Source: Chrysemys picta bellii
Taxonomy: Eukaryota > Chordata > Testudines > Emydidae
NCBI RefSeq assembly: GCF_011386835.1
Contig: NC_088797.1
Coordinates: 98,032,264 to 98,096,263 of the forward strand
Length of the DNA: 64,000 nt
Direction: 5' to 3'
Below, one piece after another: positions 1 through 13,159 of the stretch; the stretch's first letter is position 1; each line of letters starts with the position of its first letter. Below the pieces are notes generated by a model. The model had not been told where the DNA came from, searched no databases, and saw only the letters and a program-made list of their open reading frames with translations. Position numbers and translations under genes: made by a program.

Positions 1-3000
1 ATAAGACTTGTCACTAGTGACATTACGTAGACTGCCATTCTCATCAGCCACCACTGGGTTGATGTGTATGTGATGAAGATTTTTTATTATAATTATTATT
101 TTTATTTTTGAACTGGAGCATGCACTTATTTTCAGAAACTTAGACTTGCCCCTAGCAGATGACTTACCAAAGGTAATACTCACAAATAGGTGGCAGATGT
201 AGCAAAAACAGATATTCAGCAATCATTAGTTTGGGTCATTTAGAGGTAGGAATAACCCTTAAAGAAAATAAGCCTTTAGTTGCTCTCCATTTTGACTTGT
301 AAGGATGATACCTCATAAGCTGGATCAGATTTTTTTTTCCTTGTTTTGCTGAGGGTTTTTTGTTTTGTTTTTTAGGTCTTTTAGTGTTATGTAAATGTAT
401 GCTGCAATAGCTTTTGCTGCTATTAAAATGGTATTACTAATACCATAATACTCTATTCAGGCTAGGGTATCAATTTAAAAAAATGAATATGTGATTAAAA
501 ATAGAGTGGCTGCTGAAAGGAGATCAGTATAGCATACAGAAAGCTTCCAAGGAAGGTCAATATTTTTGACTGCATGTTTACTTAATCAGGTTGCTGCATG
601 CAATAAATTTTATATATGTCTAATATAAAACCTGCCCACAATGCACAAATTAAGAATCTATGTAAAGGAAAAAATGATTACTGACTGGAGGAAGGCATGC
701 CTCCGTAAATGTAATGCTTCTGAAATTAGGATCAGCCCATTACAGAATGACCTATATTACAGCAAATATAAAAAGTAGATGTAGGATATTCTTAAAACAA
801 ATTTGTGGATGGTAGATGAAGTACTTTGCGGTGCTCTGTTATATATTGTGCAATTTATTTTATATAGTAAAGTGATTATGTCTAGTACTGTGATCAAACT
901 TAACTGTTAAAGCCTCATATCCAACATTAACACACTTTTGACAGTTTATAACAGGCATATAAACAAAAACATGAGCTCTTAGTTACAATATCTCTCCTAA
1001 TGCTTGCACCATTTCTGTAGCTGCAGACCTTGTCCAGAGAACCAAAGAGCTCATACTAGCTTACATACACTATTGATTAGATAGACTGTCAAACTGAGAA
1101 ACTAGGCACATTTTTAAGAAAGTTAGGAAAAAGTGGGGTGCTAAAGAAATGTCTGCACACAAGTTAATATGAGGTGTCTGCTTTCTGGGTATGGCGTTAA
1201 CTCTTTGATCCCTGGATGTATCCTGTGATGCTTGAATACAATTAAGACCTGCTAACACAGTAGACATTTATTTAGCATGTCCTATGGGACTGTAGATAAT
1301 AGCATAAAAACACACTTGGTGTACTTATGATTGTGAGACTGTGTACACTGTTCCCCCTCCTCCCTCCTTTGTTTTGCAGTTCTGGGGACAATCTGACTGG
1401 ATATGACACCGCATAGTAGATTTAAATGTTCTGGGTTTTGTTTGTTGTGATGTCCTTGTTTGTGTCTAATTTAGTAAGATTTTTTTTTGTCAACGTGTAG
1501 TTGCAATTATTGGCTTTGAAAGAAACTTTTCTGTTTTTGAAAAAAGAAAAATAGTTTTTTACTGGTTTAAAATGCTTATTATAATTATCCCTTTCAAGGT
1601 TACTTCTGGGCTTTTTGGTGATATTGTTTTTTCCAGCCCAGATGTCTTTTTTTTCATCTGTAAAAGACATTTTGTTATGCACTACTTTTTGTATCTAGAC
1701 AGTTTTCAACAGTCGGCCAATGATTTTTTTTAAAGAAAAAGGCATGCTTTCTGACTGACATGATCTTTTGCAATACCTCAATTTTGAAATATAGGAAAGA
1801 AAATGATATTTTCTAAGTAAGTTTATTCAGAAAAATATATATTAATTTAATTCTGCAAGAAAATGATTTAACAGATGGGTAACTTTATTTTTTTCATGCT
1901 TATTTGCGTTTTTTGAAAATGAAGAAGTTAAAGCTTTATAACTGTAATATTAAAGATCATAGCTAACCTACAGAAATCTACCTAATTATGTGAAATAAGT
2001 AAACCTTTTTGAAGAAATTCCCCTCTTTCATGTAGACACACACCCCAGAGAGAGAGAGAGAGAGAGAGACAGATGAAGATGTACAGTACTGCATAAAGTT
2101 GGATTAAAACTAAACAACAAAGTTGTCGTAAAGAAAATGTGTAAACACAAACTCCATTTGGTGCTGAAAGTTGTGAATAGAAGGTGAAGAAATATTTTCC
2201 CTTAATTTGTATATTTATAATCAAGTGTGATTATGCACGACTGACCAGAATTGTGAGAGTTCTTCTGTTTGTATTTTTTAAAGAGAACTTTTTTAGTTTA
2301 TTAAATTATAACATGCTCCCTTTTGTTTTGTACATGAATGTGCCCCTGAGTTATTAATGTTCTATTAAGAGGGTCCTTCAAAAAAAATATTTTTTAAAAT
2401 AAGGTGTTCTGAACTGCAACTTGATTAAGAAGCCCCTGGGTACAACAGGTCCTATTGTGGCCTTTTCTGTTGTGAGACTTGAACTAGTCGATTTTTTTGA
2501 AGGCTAACCTAACCTCGACTATTTGTTGTTATGTGCAATACTGTTTGTACTGTTTGTATATAAAAAAAAGAAAAATGAAAAGAAAAAAGGCATAAATCTT
2601 TATTGCAGATTTATTTTCATTGCAGACTTTAGACATTGTGATTCACTAAGATCATTTTTCTACTGTCAAATATGTACCTTTTCTTCATGCTGGTATATTT
2701 TCAATAGTAATGTAGCCTTTGTACTGAGACAAATTTTCATTGTTATTTTTAGAAAGATTTTTTGCTAAGAAAAAAATTAAACATATTTACATATTTTTCA
2801 TTTTTATTTCATATTTTCTTTAAAGAGTGCTTTCTCAACCATTAATATAGTTATTTCTGGGAGAGACTTTCATATCTGGTCAATGTCATTAATATTATTT
2901 TGTATTTTTACTTGGAATAAATTAATTTTATGATGCTAATTCTTTAAAAGTTTATTTTTTTCATTTTCAGTTATTTTTGAAGCTAAAACCTTTGTAATAT

Positions 3001-5130
3001 TGTTACTAAAGTGTCTAGTTTTTGAAATGCAAAGCTTTATGTATTAACTTGCTGATGTGGTTTACAATAGTGTGGCAATGATGAAAATGGTTATATAAAG
3101 TGATTGGAAAATGTAATGAATAATTGGGCAATAAAATGACAGAATGAAGCAGAAAAATGTGATATTTTGAAAAGCCTTTTCCTTTATCAAAATGATTTAG
3201 GGAAATAATAGGGATGTCACAGTACCAGTTCACTGTCTAGATTTATACAACACCAGTGCCGATGAATGCTATTGCTATTATAATGAACTAAAATCTACTG
3301 AAATAATGGGTTTATGACTGTCTGTTCAGCATAATGCTCCATTGCTTTTTTTATCATGAACTTATTCAAATTCTTCTTTCAAACACTGTCTGCAGTTGAA
3401 TGTCCTAAAATCTGCCCTATCCCCTTTCAATGTGTTCTGCCACCATATTTATTTATTTATTTATTTAATTGTCCCCTTTCTGAATAACTTCCCTTCTTTC
3501 ATAATTTTTCATTGATGGCATGGAACAGACTTAGAAGAAGTAAACATGTTAACACAGGTAACTACATAATTTTTCCAGTGGAGTTACCATGTATTATTGG
3601 TAGCCACATAGTTAATGCAAAATAATGTGTCATTTTCTGGTAGCAATGAAGTAACCCATATCACCCCTATATGTGACACTTTGTTCAGCTCCTTCATCTT
3701 TTTCAATTTTTATTTGCTTTTCTTTTTGGTCTGTCTTTTTAGTCTCTTGCATATATAGCATCCGTGGCTGCCATGAAAGTGTCTCTTCGCTTTCTCTTCC
3801 CTGCTGCTCACCTACCCTTCCCTTTCCCTATTCTCCCGGCAGAACCCACATCCCAGAGCCAGTGACTCTTTACTCTGGTGTCTAAAATAATCCAGATTGA
3901 AACTGGTGTTGCGTAAACAGGGCATACAATGACCTTCTCTGGAGAGATCAGTTATTTCAACTGGTTTATTGATGACCTTTCATAACTAATTTATGCTGGT
4001 GTGATAGAGGTCACCTATAACTTGTAGAAAGAAATGTGTCCAGAGTTGGGCCATTGTGTATATCCTCTGTGTATTCAGTTCCATACGTAATGTATAGACT
4101 AGATCGCTAGAATAGTGAGGTAAAGTTTAGACTAAAATTAGGTACTACCGGTTGGAATATATACAAATTGCAAATATAAAGGAGTTTAAGGATTGAAGGG
4201 GGGAATAAAAGAATTTAAGTGGTACAAAGTTTATGCTTAGATTTCTGCCTACATGCTTGTGTTTTATAGCCTCCTAGCAAGGCATGGGGTAAAATAAATT
4301 GTATTGCAAATATGCTGTTAGCAAATAACTTGCTGATTTCACTATCTCTGTTAGAGTAGTTTTTTAAAAAAAGCGCGTAACTGGGAAAAGCTCCCATGTT
4401 AATATTTCAGTATTGTGACATCTCTACTTGCAAGATATGAGTGAAAGATTAGTCACAGATTTGTACAAATGTCTCTTTTGTTTAATCTGGCTTGTATGTA
4501 GTTGCTTCTTACACTGGTTTGTATGATGTCCGTTGTTTTTTTTTAAACCAGACACACTTTCTTCTCAATCTCAGCTGCTATAGTGTTCTATCATACCACA
4601 GAGTATTTTATATTCATGTTGGTGATTACTCTATACCCCAAATGGGTAGCTGGTCAGGAACTATAATGATCATATAATTCTGGCACATTTAAATTTATAT
4701 GGAAACAAAATTTAGCAACAAGTAGAAAACCAGGGTGCTAATATGGGATAATCATTTCAGCTATTTTTTCCTGGATGTAGTTCTGTTGGGGTATAAAGTA
4801 GTAGGTATTTGTAATTTTGCTGTCAAAATAATGGACATAACTTTTAGAGTATTCACAGCTAAGATCTCTGTACTTGTTTTTCAGCTAACTAATTTTAAAT
4901 GTACTGTATCTTTTATTACATGTTCTCTTGGATTGTTTTTGCTAGTAATCCTAACAAGGCTTCTACTTTTTTGGCTTGGACTAATGCTTGTATGGAACTG
5001 CAGTACTGTGACTAAACATGGAGCTCAATGCTGCTATTGCTTAAACTTTGTAGTTTGGACTTTATTTTTTCTGTAATAACTTATTAAATCTAGTTGTATG
5101 AAGTACTGACACTTGTCATCCTTTGCATAT
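1..5130 (+). other. AT-rich repeat-poor tract, possible CPEB3 3' UTR
   Basis: No open reading frame here resembles a protein family, and I see no CR1, SINE, Penelope or MITE sequence across about 5 kb, which is unusual for this window. The tract is AU-rich like a long 3' UTR and has plus-strand AATAAA motifs at 602-607, 2916-2921, 3130-3135 and 4204-4209. Known gene order in amniotes places CPEB3 tail-to-tail with BTAF1, which would put the CPEB3 3' end on the plus strand to the left of BTAF1. No CPEB3 coding exon is visible, so the assignment is inference from synteny and composition. It could equally be unconstrained intergenic DNA. Confidence 0.3.
2047..2069. repeat. (AG)n microsatellite
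   Basis: About eleven uninterrupted AG dinucleotides inside the AT-rich tract. A short TTTA-type run (3450-3467) is the other simple repeat nearby. Confidence 0.9.
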
Positions 5131-6690
5131 TCTAAGGAAAGCTTGGGAAATGTATTATGGGGATATAGGCTAGGTTTTAAAAATCAGAATTTATACTAAA
5201 AAATTCTTTACATTGATTAGTTAAGCAAAATACACCTGCTCCCATGCACAAAAACTATGCTTGTCAGTTTTTTTTTTCTTTTGGTGTGAGTTCCACTTAA
5301 TCTTTTTTTCCCCCTTCAAAATGCAAGTTAATTTGAGCATGTCTGAAATCTCCCAAAATCACTCTTAAATTGAACATTAAGGCATTAATCTAATTAAACG
5401 GAAGATGAATATAGAAGTTTTACTTTACATGAAATTAGTATAAAGGATGTAGGGCTTTTTGAAAAGGCAAAACATAGTTAACATTTGACTGTATTGGTAT
5501 AAATTTTGTTTTGGTACCAAATGAGTCAGGCAGAACAGATTTTTTCATCTCCTCACAGAAATGTAAGTAAGCAGAATTAGTTTTTTCCCTAGAAAAGTGA
5601 TTGTGTATTTCAGTAGTCAAAGTTTTTGATACTTATTTCTGTCAAACATGCTTGGGAGCATACAGAATGTGACAAAATCCAATTTCTCCCATATCATGGA
5701 GTTTATGAACATGCCCAAGAGGTAAGTATAGAGTAGTTTATGAAAAGCCTGTTTGGCATTTTTTGACTGGAATAAATTTTGTCCAATATGTTCCAATGCT
5801 GTAGAGATTGGGAAAACCTTTAATAGTGTTCTGTGAGAAGCTATAACATTGGCTATTTTATAAGAACCTGAAAAAGGTCTCCTTTTAACACCTACCACTT
5901 CTAGGAGTTTCAATCTTTCACAATACTACCCCAAACACCTTAAAAAAATAAACTCTTGAGATAAATTCAGAGAAGCCAACAAATACTAGATGTTTAATTT
6001 CCATTGCACTTGTTTTGTCTGGAGCTTCACACAAGCCACATGCTAAAAGTTGGACTGATCAACAAGAGACAATTCTATTACTATGTATTTAGTTTGTGCT
6101 TTGTATTTTAAGGATAGGAGGGAGGAAAAATTAAGCAAAATAAACAATTAGAGCAATGTAAAATATTTCTTTAGAAGGGACTCTTGCTCCTATCTGGTGA
6201 ACTCAACTTTGCACTCCTTCAATCCAGGTGCAGCCTCTTTGCAGAGCTGGTCCCCCTGTGCTAAGTTAAAGCTGCCTGAAGATTGCTGTATTTTATACCA
6301 GTTGCAACATGCCATAAGGGACCAAAATGCCACCTAAATCCTGCGATGTCAGCAGCAGGAAGAGTGTGTGACATAAGAACCACTACTCTGGCTCTGTCAC
6401 CACCTTCTTGTGGTTGATTTTCTATAAGAAAAGCACAATACCCTGCTAAAATTATCTGCACTAAAAATTACAGGATGACTGCACTGTGTATATTGTACTT
6501 GATTGGAAACAGGCTGGGATTATAGATGGAATAAATTACTGTATTATGAAAGGGAATGCAAAAACCTGGCTGGATTACTTGGGCCAGCTCGGTATTCTAT
6601 ATTACTACCTCACTGCATTATGGTAGACTATACCAGTATGTACCCTTGCTTAGCCACATGAAAATAAATAAATAAATAATTTGCAAACAA
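5131..6690. other. Unannotated intergenic stretch
   Basis: No coding region, RNA gene or recognisable repeat was seen, apart from a short AAAT-type run at about 6663-6680 next to the Penelope fragment. Confidence 0.5.
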
Positions 6691-6694
6691 GACA

Positions 6695-7105
6695 CCATCA
6701 AATTAGGCCTGAATAAAAGCCTGGGAGTGGATGGGTCACTACAAAAAGTAATTTTCCCTCTGCTGATACTCTCACCTTCTTGTCAACTGTTGGAAATGGG
6801 CGATGTCCACCTTGATTGCATTGGCCTCGTTAGAATTACAAAGGTAATTTTCTCTCTTGATATTCACCCCTTCTTGTCAACTGTTGAGAATATGCCACTT
6901 CCAACTTAAATGAATTGGCCTCGTTAGCACTGACCCCCCACTTGGTAAGGCAACTCCCATCTTTTCATGTGCTGTAATATATATACCTGCCTACTGTATT
7001 TTTCACTCCATGCATCTGATGAAGTGGGTTTTAGCCCACGAAAGCTTATGCCCAAATAAATTTGTTAGTCTCTAAGGTGCCACAAAGACTCCTCGTTTTT
7101 GGGGT
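6695..7105 (+). mobile_element. Penelope-like element, 3' fragment
   Basis: The right part (about 7010-7105) carries the tail also seen at 17204-17312 and, inverted, at 44990-45060: GAAGTGGG, then CCACGAAAGCTTATG, then AATAAATTTGTTAGTC and TAAGGTGCCACAA. The 5' part has an imperfect tandem duplication of about 95 bp: the units at about 6745-6838 and 6840-6930 share CTTCTTGTCAACTGTTG and end in ATTGGCCTCGTTAG. The Penelope assignment follows from the 45 kb copy, where the same tail lies downstream of a GIY-YIG endonuclease reading frame. The fragment is 5'-truncated and noncoding. Confidence 0.75.
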
Positions 7106-7669
7106 TTATTTATGAAAAGAAATGGCTCATTCTGGCATACCAGGCAATAAGCAGAATACTCTTATGTGAAAATGTTTGAAACCTATAATGAACAGCCACA
7201 GACACTGGTGAGAGGAATGTTCAGACACTGCTCTTTCTGTAATACAGTAGAGAGGTTTTTAATAGCTCTGACTGTCCCCAGTAACTGAGAAATCCTGGTA
7301 ATAAATATTTTGCACTTAGTGAAGCCATGGGCTTTGGTTTGCTTCACAGCTAAATTTGAGTGGGGAATCCTGCTAAACTGTTTGTTACTAAGTCAGCTCT
7401 GAAGTGCAGATAGGTAAGTAGCGTGCAACTATGATGTTCCTCAGCATGAAGTGCAAGCTCCATTTCTATAAGACATTGAGGGCACCATTGGGGCCTGGTT
7501 TACTCACCAGCTAATATCAGTGGCGAGAGCAGTTTCTGTGGGGCTGTACTCTGCATTCTTTGCAACACACCAGCAGATGAGCTGGTGAAAGTAATCAGTA
7601 CCATCTGTAAGGGTGCACAGATGATTTTCCTTCTATAGCAGGAGGAACCAGGAACCATATTATGACTGG

Positions 7670-7872
7670 GGTCTTGCCTATATGAGAAATTTTCACTAGT
7701 TTGATTTAAGGTGTGATTTGAGTTAAACCAGTGCAAAAGGCTGTGTGAATTTTGGTTTGAATGGTTTATAAACCAACATAAGCATCCATGCAACATTTTC
7801 CCCAGTTTGCCTAAATCGGTTTTAAAAAACTAATTTGTTACACCAGGTCAACTTGCTTATATAAACAAGGCC
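7670..7872. repeat. Probable old interspersed repeat, unclassified
   Basis: The stretch has a repeated motif of the type GTTAAACCAGTGCAAA and TTGTTACACCAGGTCAAC, ending in ATAAACAAGGCC. It reads like a degenerate dispersed repeat, but I cannot name its family and see no target duplication. Confidence 0.35.
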
Positions 7873-10179
7873 TCCAAGGGATTTATATGGCCCCTTATGT
7901 GGCTCTTGTGGGAAAGCCACAGTCCAGGCCTTAATACTGAAATCTGCTTTCCCTACCTATTTAAATGAAAAAGCCAAATAACATGAGTAGGCAGGGAGAC
8001 TCTTAACTGCTTCTCCATGGGTGTTACTAAGAAGATTCAATTTTATTTTCTCTAAATAGATTCTATGTGCTTTATCATTCATGAGAAATGTGGCCATCGC
8101 AATTTATGCCACTTAGGATGGTGCATTACAAGATGTTTATCATGTAAACAACAGGAAGCTTACTAAGTCACAAACACATCCAAAATATACCCATGGAAAT
8201 TGGTTTTTTGGATAAGACCTTTTTCTTCCTAATCTGCAGGAGTGAGGTTTCTGCAAAATATCAGAAAAAGGTTAAAATTGCCTAAGACCTACAAACCACT
8301 GGATTAAAAACCACCTATTTTTGTTGCTGTCAGTTTGATTCTATGTGAGTAGTTAGTTTGTACAGTAGCTAGTAAAGTTGCCAGATTTTTCCAACCCCTA
8401 AATCAAGACAAATTTAAACTCTAAAGGAAGAGAAGGGCCCTAATGAGGCTATGACACTCCAAGTGCTGAACAGCTTTCTGTGATGCTGACACGTAGCAAG
8501 AGGAAACTGTGTAGAGTTATTCCTGTAATATTGCTGCCTAGTCAGATCTAGTCTAACACAGGGAAAAATAGGGGACACAAAGACATCGAACCTCAAATAA
8601 TCTGGGGAAGAAATTGTGGTAAAACCCATTTGCCTCTCTTCTCCCCTCCTTTCTTTCCTGTCCTGGAAGAAGAGAGAAAAATTTCCCTAGGGATAAAATC
8701 ACACAACAGGTCAGTGCTGGGGGGAAAATCCAGGTCTCCCAGTATCTGCTAGGCCACACTGCTTCCTTCTGTACTGACTCAGTTTGCCATCGGAATTGTT
8801 TGAATACTGGAGTAGGTAGATGTTGATGTAATACTTGTTTATGGTAACACCAATTATGTGCTAGGCATCTCCCTAACATTCAAGAAGGGATGATCCTTGC
8901 CCCAATGAACCTGCAGTCTAAGGACAGACAGGTTGAAGGAGGTTAGGGGAAGAGGCACAAAAAACAGATTTTTTTTTTAATACTAGTCCATTTGCTTCAC
9001 CGTTGACACTTATCAGGAGTGGATCTTTAAGAGGGATTTGAATATGGACAGTTTAGTGAGTACCCAAGAGGTAGACAAGTACACACCAATGAACTGAAAA
9101 TGGTGAATAAGTAAAATGCACCAAAAAAGTGAATGAATAAAGAAAGTTATAGGAAGTTCAGCAGTGTACAAAATGATTAAAGAAATGTCTGTGGCCAAAT
9201 TAATATGAAGGTAAAACTGCAGCAGGAGGGTGGCAACACAGTTAACCATCCTTCCAACAGAAAAGAAGCTGGTTTCTTTGTGTTACATGCAATCTTGAGA
9301 TAACTGACAGGAGAAGATGGTTTTGAAGATACCACAGCCTCAAAACTCAGATATGAAGAGAAATGACTGCAGGAGGGGTACAAACATCACTTGTTAGATC
9401 AATGAAATCTAGTCAAAAGGAGGAATGCAGGAGAGTGTAGACAGCAAAGGAAAAGTAGGAAATTATGTCAGTGTTGACACGAGTAGTGGTTGGATGTTAA
9501 AAGGACACAATCTGAATTTTTTTAAATTGACTTTTTTCTTTACATCCGGTTTCTATCATACACCCTTTAAGTAGCACATCCTGGTATTTTAAATTTTTGT
9601 TTGTTCTCTGCTTCTGTGTTGATATTATAGGTCTTCTGGCTGTTGGCCTGAGAACAAGCATAGACATTTTAGGTGTAACCGCCCTATTCCCATTTCTTTG
9701 TGCAAACAAAAGCCTCTAGTCATTGCCTTTTCAGTTTCTGCTCTGCTTACTTTATGTCCATAGTAAACAGCCAGCTGGCAGGGACTGGGCAGGTAGGCAC
9801 AAGGAGGGACTACTGTTATCTTTTTGTATCTTGTTTAGGTTTTAAATGGAAATGCCACTCATGTCGCACGTTGAAACTGAGCACATAGCCAGTCTGAAAC
9901 CATCCCTTCCTGCCACTGACTGTTCTGCTTGTCACCCATGAACAGGTTGCATCTTTTCTCAAATGACTGTCTCTTACCCAGCATTGCCGACACTAAAAGT
10001 TCAAAAATCGGCAGACTAGACCCAAAAAGTCATGAGATTTTTGAAGAGTATAGTGTTTGTCTTTGAAATCTGAACTTTTTCTGCCCCTCCTCCACAGTGT
10101 GAAAGACAATTAATGTTGCCAACTCTCCCAATTTAATAAAGAAATGGGATTCTAGCCCCTAGCTGCAGAAGCTCTTGCT
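7873..10179. other. Intergenic, one SINE-like remnant
   Basis: No gene was found. At about 8865-8945 there is a decayed CORE-SINE/MIR-like phrase (GATCCTTGCCCCAATGAACC followed by GCAGTCTAAGGACAGACAGG). At 9990-10100 a decayed repeat contains AAAATCGGCAGACTAG and AGTCATGAGATTTTTG. The rest is unassigned. Confidence 0.4.
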
Positions 10180-10730
10180 GACTGCCAGATGGTACAAAGC
10201 TTCCAGCTTTTGCCAAAAATTCTAATTAACTCTTCCCATCACTCCCAAATTTGCCCTTCAGCACACCACTGCTCCCTCTGCAGTCCCAGGGATTCTTTAC
10301 AATCCCAAGTGTTGGGGACAGCTTCAGTGGGGGTTCTCTTCTTCCCTTTCCCAAGTTTTGGAGTCCGCTCTAGGGGTTCACCTCTTCTTCTCTCCACCCG
10401 ACACCTACTGCCTCCCATTTTTCCCCAGCCTGCTACCAACAGCCCCAGGCACATGCCCAGCTTCTTGTCCTGATCTACTCCACTTGCCCTGCTTCTGTCC
10501 TCTCTGTATTTGTATCGGGCAGCTTCCTCCTCCAGACTGCCTGGGCCCAGCAGGAGTGGGTCACTGAGAGCACAAGAGAGAGCGCCTCCCTCCTCTGTTC
10601 TGGTGCCAGGACCTCAGATGGCCTGGGGCAGTCCAGAGCTACAAATGCAGGTAAAGTCCTGCTCAACCCTGGGCTGCAGCATGCACAGTGTGGACAAGAG
10701 CTTCAGAGATTTTAGCTTGTAAAGGTTTAG
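10180..10730 (+). repeat. Unclassified dispersed repeat, copy 1
   Basis: The 3' part matches a second copy at about 37930-38060. Both contain CAGAGCTACAAATG followed by GTAAAGTCCTGCTCAACCCT (copy 2: GAAAAGTCCTGTTCAACCCT), then a GCCCAGTGT- or GCACAGTGT-type phrase. The short open frames over it (10189-10722) are not protein-like and overlap one another on both strands. The family is unknown, and neither termini nor target duplications could be defined. Confidence 0.6.
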
Positions 10731-11552
10731 CAAGTCACTGGAAAACTGCAATTTGCAATTGCCCAGTAAGGTAATTCAGCCAAATACAGCCAAGAACTCA
10801 TAGCTAAGGTACAAACCCATAATCTCATCTTTCCTCCAGGATCTTTGTTTTACGGTTTTATGAAGTTATGGGAAGTCCTTTATCTAATTCTATCAAATAA
10901 CAGAAAGGTATATGAATGATCTGACTCCAAGCAAAAACATTTAGGAAATTCTAAGGCGGCTAAAACTGGGTTTAGAAACTAACTAATCCTTCCTATTGTG
11001 CAGTACGTATTGCAGCAAACAGGCTGTATACCTAAAAGAAAATAGTTACCTAAATTTCAGGCTAAAAATAGGGTTGAATTTGGGGTATTAGTGAGCAAAC
11101 AATGACACTCTGTGCTAGGGAGTCTTCTATAGCAATTATTTGAAATGGAAAATCTGAAGTTAATTCGAGATGCAATTTACTCCTGAAGATGACTTAATGG
11201 GCAATGTTTTGACAATTTAATCTTCGTTCTATTTTTAAAGACACTATCAAAATGGTGTGTCTTAATTTTAGAATTTTTTTTAAATCTCTACTACTCAATC
11301 CTTTGGTAGCTCAAAACTGAACAATTTTACTGTCAAACTTGTCTGTTTGTACCACTTAATTTTGTTGCTTGCTGTGCTAAATTTTCTTCTGAGGTTATGT
11401 GCACAAACAAAGGAAATCCAAAGTATTTAATCCCTTATGAAATAAGACTGTAGAGCAGCTATAGATTATTAATATATGGCCAAAGATGCAAGTAAGTTCC
11501 TCTGGACAACATACAGTAGAAATATCCATATGTAAAATCCCCATATACATGG
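10731..11552. other. Unannotated intergenic stretch
   Basis: I see no gene, RNA or recognisable repeat here. Confidence 0.5.
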
Positions 11553-11560
11553 TACACATG

Positions 11561-12004
11561 TAGGGTGGACAGGTGCCTGGTTTTTGACTGGAAAGTCTGG
11601 TCAAAAAGGGGACCAGTGTCCAGTCAGATCTACTGACCGGACACCCAATGTCCAGTTACTGAGGGTGGGGGAGGTGGGGAGGCACCGGGTCATCACCCAT
11701 GCCAGCCCCTACTCAGCTGGGACTGCCTCCTACCTGTGTCAGGTGGCTACAGTTCCCATCTCTGGCTCTGCAGGCAAGTCCCTCCTGACCCAGGGCAGGG
11801 GGGTGAGGGGAAAAGAAGCAAGCAACAGAGGGGAGGAGGGAAGAGGAGTGGACAGGGGCTGGGGAGGAGGAAAGAGCAGTGGACAGGGGTGGGGCTTTGG
11901 GGGAAGAGGTGGAGCAGAGATTGGGGCCTCAGGGGAAAGAGGCAGGGCAAGAGAGGCTCCTGGTGGAGTGTCCAGTTTTTAAATATTACCAAGTTGGCAA
12001 CCTA
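11561..12004. mobile_element. hAT-like nonautonomous DNA transposon (444 bp)
   Basis: The element is bounded by a perfect 8-bp direct repeat TACACATG (11553-11560 and 12005-12012), the length typical of hAT insertions. Its ends are an imperfect inverted pair, TAGGGTGGACAGG on the left and the complement of TAGGTTGCCAACTT on the right. The interior is GA/GC-rich (11800-11960), which creates overlapping shadow open frames on both strands, but no transposase is present. Superfamily is inferred from target-site length and TIR style. Confidence 0.75.
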
Positions 12005-12012
12005 TACACATG

Positions 12013-13159
12013 GCATGTAAGATCACCTACTAGTTAGAAATATGTGTAATACTTAAGCACAAAACAATGACTAAAGGATGGAGATGCTCCATTTAAATCA
12101 ATGACAAAATTCCAGTTCACTACAACAGGGCCAGCATTTCACCTGGAACGTCAGCCCAGCTTTTCGCTCTAGTAACTGACTTCCCTGTTGCTTTAGATTT
12201 AGTCAGACTTTTAAGCCTACTTTGGTTACTTTTATTTACACAGCCATAAAACAGTTTATCTAAATTCATTCTATTTAGGAGCTGCCTAACCCACTGCTCT
12301 CTGATCAATGACCTACTTTGTTTAACTGTGTTTAAGACTTTCACAAATTAACAATTACAGCACTAAAGGGAAAAGTGTGCGCAACTACTTGGACGCTAGG
12401 GACTTCACAACGTGATTCAGTTACTTGTGGGACTCCTCTTGCCTCACTAACCTCCCCAGATAAGAGAATTAAGAGCACTTTATACATATTGTAACAGAAA
12501 CAAACAAGGTGGTTTAAAAATAAAAAGATTGGGAGGGGAGCAATAAAAGTTGGAGGGAATTTTTGTGTGTGAGAGAGAGCGAGAATTGTACAGAGGGTCC
12601 ATTCTTACATTTTTTTTCCTGTTCTCTGTAAATCCTGGCTGGAGCCGGAACAAGCTAGGAATCAGAGAATCCCAGATGTCTTAAAGGGCCAAAAGCAAAT
12701 TAAGATCTTTGCTTTTTCTAGATCTTTGCTGTGCAGAAGGGAACTATGTGCCTTGGAACCTATTTAAACCCTTTGGAATTAATGGGATTAATGTGGCTTA
12801 ATGTCTTTTTCATAGCTTTTATAATTAGCTGCTTATGCTGCTGCAGTAAGCAAAAGCAGTGATACTTGACTACATTAGAAGTAGGAATACATACTAGTGA
12901 TTTGCTGGAGAAAGCCCTGTCGGAGACCGGAAACCACAGCAGGGACTCGAAGTGCAGAAGAAAGTATGCACTGTATGAGGTAATGTATTTAGGAAATGAT
13001 AATACAAACAAACTGCAGAAAATCTATAAAAAGGAGAAAAATACATCAGTGCTGAGGTGTTCTAGAACATTTAGAGCCAGGAATGAGCATTGAGGAAGGA
13101 ATTTTCCAGACCTCTCTGCTGAATAATGAAAGCACTGCACCACCACTCATAAGTAAGGC
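12013..13159. other. Unannotated intergenic stretch
   Basis: I found no supported gene or repeat. There is a short GA-rich run at 12567-12580. Confidence 0.5.

Noticed and set aside
4735..5076. 113-codon hydrophobic plus-strand frame
   Set aside because: It is Phe/Leu/Cys-rich because the DNA is AT-rich, and it shows no signal or domain pattern that stands out from neighbouring shadow frames.
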